Shown here: piece after piece, positions 36,076-38,815 of the stretch | How positions within the stretch are numbered: position 1 is the stretch's first letter | Layout: every line of letters begins with the position of its first letter | Position numbers and translations under genes: made by a program | The notes under the pieces: generated by a model | What the model was told of the DNA's origin: nothing | Database searches by the model: none | Seen by the model: only the letters and a program-made list of their open reading frames with translations | Assembly: GCF_004403065.1 (NCBI RefSeq) | Contig: NZ_SOHA01000004.1 | Coordinates: forward strand, 1-38,815 | Direction: 5' to 3' | Length of the DNA: 38,815 nt | From: Cryobacterium cryoconiti | Lineage (GTDB): Bacteria > Actinomycetota > Actinomycetes > Actinomycetales > Microbacteriaceae

Positions 36076-38601
36076 ATGTTTGAGAGATTTACCGACCGAG
36101 CTCGTCGCGTCGTCGTTTTGGCCCAGGAAGAGGCCAAAATGCTCAACCACAACTACATCGGTACTGAGCACATTCTGCTCGGCCTGATCCACGAAGGCGA
36201 GGGAGTTGCCGCCAAGGCCCTCGAGAGCCTGGGTATTTCCCTCGACGCCGTGCGCGAGCAGGTGCAGGACATCATCGGCCAGGGCCAGCAGCAGCCGACG
36301 GGTCACATCCCGTTCACGCCGCGCGCCAAGAAGGTTCTCGAACTGAGCCTGCGCGAAGCGCTGCAGCTCGGCCACAACTACATCGGCACCGAGCACATCC
36401 TGCTCGGCCTCATCCGCGAGGGTGAAGGCGTTGCCGCCCAGGTGCTCGTCAAGCTCGGCGCCGACCTCAACCGGGTGCGCCAGCAGGTCATCCAGCTCCT
36501 CTCTGGATACCAGGGCAAGGAGCAGGTGCAGGTTGGTGCGAATGAGCAGGCGAGCGGTCCGGCGGGCAGCCAGATTCTCGACCAGTTCGGACGCAACCTC
36601 ACCCAGGCCGCGCGCGACAACAAGCTCGACCCGGTCATCGGCCGCGAGAAAGAGATCGAGCGGGTCATGCAGATCCTGTCCCGCCGATCCAAGAACAACC
36701 CTGTTCTGATCGGTGAGCCCGGCGTCGGCAAGACCGCTGTGGTCGAGGGCCTCGCCCAGGCCATCGTCAAGGGCGATGTGCCCGAGACGCTGAAGGACAA
36801 GCAGCTCTACTCGCTCGACCTCGGCTCGCTCATCGCCGGAAGCCGCTACCGCGGTGACTTCGAGGAGCGCCTGAAGAAGGTCACCAAGGAGATCCGCACC
36901 CGCGGCGACATCATCATCTTCATCGACGAGATCCACACCCTCGTCGGTGCCGGTGCCGCCGAGGGTGCCATCGACGCGGCCAGCATCCTGAAGCCTCTCC
37001 TCGCCCGGGGCGAGCTGCAGACGATCGGTGCCACCACGATCGACGAGTACCGCAAGCACTTCGAGAAGGATGCCGCGCTCGAGCGCCGCTTCCAGCCGAT
37101 CCAGGTGGCCGAGCCGTCTCTGCCCCACACGATCAACATCCTCAAGGGCCTGCGCGACCGCTACGAGGCGCACCACAAGGTGTCCATCACCGACGGCGCC
37201 CTCGTGGCCGCGGCGAACCTCGCCGACCGTTACGTCTCCGACCGGTTCCTGCCGGACAAGGCCATCGACCTGATCGACGAGGCCGGCGCCCGCCTGCGCC
37301 TGTCGATCCTGTCGAGCCCGCCCGAACTGCGCGAATTCGACGAGAAGATCGCCGTGGTGCGCGCCGCCAAGGAGACCGCCATCGAGGAGCAGGACTTCGA
37401 GAAGGCCGCCGGCCTGCGCGACGAGGAGAAGAACCTCCTCGGCGAGCGTCTGCGCCTGGAGAAGAAGTGGAAGTCGGGCGACGTCAAGACGACCGCCGTC
37501 GTCGACGAGGGACTGATCGCCGAGGTTCTGGCCCAGGCCACCGGCATCCCCGTCTTCAAACTCACCGAGGAGGAGTCCTCGCGGCTCGTCTTCATGGAGA
37601 AGGCCCTGCACCAGCGCGTCATCGGTCAGGAAGAGGCCATCTCGGCGCTCGCCAAGACCATCCGTCGTACCCGTGCCGGCCTGAAGGACCCGAAGCGTCC
37701 GAGCGGTTCGTTCATCTTCGCCGGCCCCACCGGCGTCGGAAAGACCGAGCTGGCCAAGGCGCTCGCCGAGTTCCTGTTCGACGACGAGGCCGCCATGATC
37801 TCGCTCGACATGAGCGAGTACGGCGAGAAGCACACCGTGTCGCGTCTGTTCGGTGCCCCTCCCGGGTTCGTCGGCTTCGAAGAGGGCGGCCAGCTCACCG
37901 AGAAGGTGCGCCGCAAGCCGTTCTCCGTGGTGCTGTTCGACGAGATCGAGAAGGCCCACCCCGACATCTTCAACTCGCTCCTCCAGATTCTGGAAGAGGG
38001 CCGGTTGACGGATGGTCAGGGTCGCGTCGTCGACTTCAAGAACACCGTGATCATCATGACCACGAACCTCGGCACCAAGGACATCAGCGGCGCGCCCGTC
38101 GGTTTCCAGCTCGAGGGCGACACCTCCACCAGCTACGACCGGATGAGCGGCAAGGTGAAGGAGGAACTGAAGAAGCACTTCAAGCCCGAGTTCCTCAACC
38201 GAGTGGACGAGATCATCGTCTTCCCGCAGCTGACCAAGCCGGAACTGCTGCAGATCGTGGACCTGTTCATCAAGCGCCTGGGCGAGCGCCTGCTCGACCG
38301 CGACATGACCGTGGACCTGACCCTCGCCGTGAAGGAGCACCTGATCGAGGTCGGCTTCGACCCCGCACTCGGTGCCCGTCCGCTGCGCCGCGCGATCCAG
38401 CGCGAGGTGGAGGACCGCCTGTCGGAGAAGATCCTGCAGGGCGAGCTCAACGCCGGCGACCACGTGCACGTGGACTTCGTGGCCGGGGAGTACATCTTCA
38501 CCACGACAGTGCGCGCCTCCACCGTCGCCGTGGGCGTCAACACCACGGCAGCGATTGGAACGGGGCCGGGCTCGCCCGACCTCGCCGTGACCAGCGAGTA
38601 G
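36076..38601 (+). CDS. clpC: ATP-dependent Clp protease ATP-binding subunit ClpC
   Basis: AAA+ unfoldase that feeds substrates to ClpP and controls proteolysis of damaged and regulatory proteins. The N-domain has two repeats, each with [17 protein letters not shown]-1 has Walker A GEPGVGKT at about 213-220 and Walker B IIFIDEIH at about 279. A UVR-like coiled-coil ([31 protein letters not shown], about 420-455) identifies ClpC rather than ClpB or ClpA. AAA-2 has GPTGVGKT at about 550-557 and [11 protein letters not shown]. The 841 residues are typical of actinobacterial ClpC. AAGGGAG lies 7 bases before the ATG. A strong terminator follows. Confidence 0.97.
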   Translation: MFERFTDRARRVVVLAQEEAKMLNHNYIGTEHILLGLIHEGEGVAAKALESLGISLDAVREQVQDIIGQGQQQPTGHIPFTPRAKKVLELSLREALQLGHNYIGTEHILLGLIREGEGVAAQVLVKLGADLNRVRQQVIQLLSGYQGKEQVQVGANEQASGPAGSQILDQFGRNLTQAARDNKLDPVIGREKEIERVMQILSRRSKNNPVLIGEPGVGKTAVVEGLAQAIVKGDVPETLKDKQLYSLDLGSLIAGSRYRGDFEERLKKVTKEIRTRGDIIIFIDEIHTLVGAGAAEGAIDAASILKPLLARGELQTIGATTIDEYRKHFEKDAALERRFQPIQVAEPSLPHTINILKGLRDRYEAHHKVSITDGALVAAANLADRYVSDRFLPDKAIDLIDEAGARLRLSILSSPPELREFDEKIAVVRAAKETAIEEQDFEKAAGLRDEEKNLLGERLRLEKKWKSGDVKTTAVVDEGLIAEVLAQATGIPVFKLTEEESSRLVFMEKALHQRVIGQEEAISALAKTIRRTRAGLKDPKRPSGSFIFAGPTGVGKTELAKALAEFLFDDEAAMISLDMSEYGEKHTVSRLFGAPPGFVGFEEGGQLTEKVRRKPFSVVLFDEIEKAHPDIFNSLLQILEEGRLTDGQGRVVDFKNTVIIMTTNLGTKDISGAPVGFQLEGDTSTSYDRMSGKVKEELKKHFKPEFLNRVDEIIVFPQLTKPELLQIVDLFIKRLGERLLDRDMTVDLTLAVKEHLIEVGFDPALGARPLRRAIQREVEDRLSEKILQGELNAGDHVHVDFVAGEYIFTTTVRASTVAVGVNTTAAIGTGPGSPDLAVTSE

Positions 38602-38613
38602 CGGTAACCCGAC

Positions 38614-38651
38614 AGACAGGGCCCGGCGGAGACATCCGCCGGGCCCTGTCT
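38614..38651 (+). terminator. Intrinsic terminator of clpC
   Basis: A 17-bp perfect GC-rich stem (38614-38630 with 38635-38651) and a 4-base loop begin 12 bases after the clpC stop. A T-containing tract (CGTTCTCGT) follows. Confidence 0.85.
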
Positions 38652-38760
38652 CGTTCTCGTCCGGCCAGAGCTGCCCAACGAATTCGACGGAGATTTTGCT
38701 CCTACAACCCCGTTTCGGCCTGGGGTGACCCGGTCTTTCCGGACGGGGTCCGTAGTTTCA

Positions 38761-38815
38761 TTATGCGGCCAGGATCAGTTCGGCCAGTCGTTCGTGTGGT
38801 GTGGCATAGTTCAGA
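38761..38815 (-). mobile_element. 3' end of a probable transposase gene (IS30-like?), cut by the window edge
   Basis: The minus strand reads into the window as LNYATPHERLAELILAA and stops at TAA (38761-38763). The pattern 'YxTPhERL' close to the C-terminus resembles IS30-type and related DDE transposases, in which a similar stretch ends the protein. Only 17 residues are visible, so the family call is tentative. The sequence 38652-38760 between clpC's terminator and this stop has no gene and probably contains the insertion-sequence end, but I cannot fix the terminal repeat. Confidence 0.45.

Noticed and set aside
35746..38469. 907-residue frame antisense to clpC
   Set aside because: Shadow of clpC; composition is repetitive Leu/Val/Asp/Gly with no domain.

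Overview
The window is high-GC actinobacterial chromosome. Protein families, gene order, many GTG starts and frequent 4-base stop/start overlaps point to Microbacteriaceae (Cryobacterium/Leifsonia-like); this is inferred from memory of the family, not from a search. No rRNA, tRNA or CRISPR array was seen.

Layout. (1) 3-1104: the C-terminal end of a secreted NlpC/P60 peptidase converges on ppa across a very strong bidirectional terminator. (2) 1150-14861, plus strand: the conserved actinobacterial housekeeping block tilS-hpt-ftsH-folE-folP-folB-folK-DUF3180-PH-PH-DUF2520-panC, then lysS, two small membrane-protein genes missed by ordinary length cut-offs, and a cardiolipin synthase. folE through panC is joined almost throughout by 4-base overlaps, so folate and pantothenate genes are probably co-transcribed. 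(3) 14897-17706: a thiol-redox operon on the minus strand (dsbA-like, ccdA-like, dsrE-like, with overlapping ends) divergent from a GntR/UTRA regulator. A perfect 14-bp palindrome with a HutC-type core lies between them. (4) 17793-24835: a 5'-3' exonuclease, pgi, a umuDC pair with a possible leader peptide, and a tetR/SDR/SDR cluster. (5) 24859-33195: a carbohydrate-utilisation island with GH2 hydrolase, LacI regulator, CUT1 ABC importer (binding lipoprotein and two permeases), GH43 lipoprotein and aldose 1-epimerase. Two matching 14-bp operator sites, one at each transcription unit, tie the island to the LacI protein. (6) 33294-38601: pirin, a large multi-pass membrane protein, and clpC with a strong terminator. 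(7) 38761-38815: the last residues of a probable transposase entering from the right edge.

How the genes work together. Region 2 covers purine salvage, tRNA-Ile modification, folate and pantothenate synthesis, Lys-tRNA charging and phospholipid synthesis. In other actinobacteria, such as mycobacteria, panD, coaX, lysS, (lsr2) and clpC follow panC closely. Here panD and coaX are absent from the panC-lysS gap, and about 23 kb of accessory genes separate lysS from clpC. The sugar island reads as one pathway: surface GH43 trims an oligosaccharide, the ABC system imports the product, cytoplasmic GH2 cleaves it, the mutarotase equilibrates the released sugar, and LacI controls both units.

The most useful leads are the LacI regulon with a probable leaderless GH2 transcript, the GntR-controlled dsbA-ccdA-dsrE operon, the umuD leader ORF, a stem-loop at the binding-protein/permease junction, and an over-represented heptamer (GGATGCC) that is nearly missing from the sugar island.
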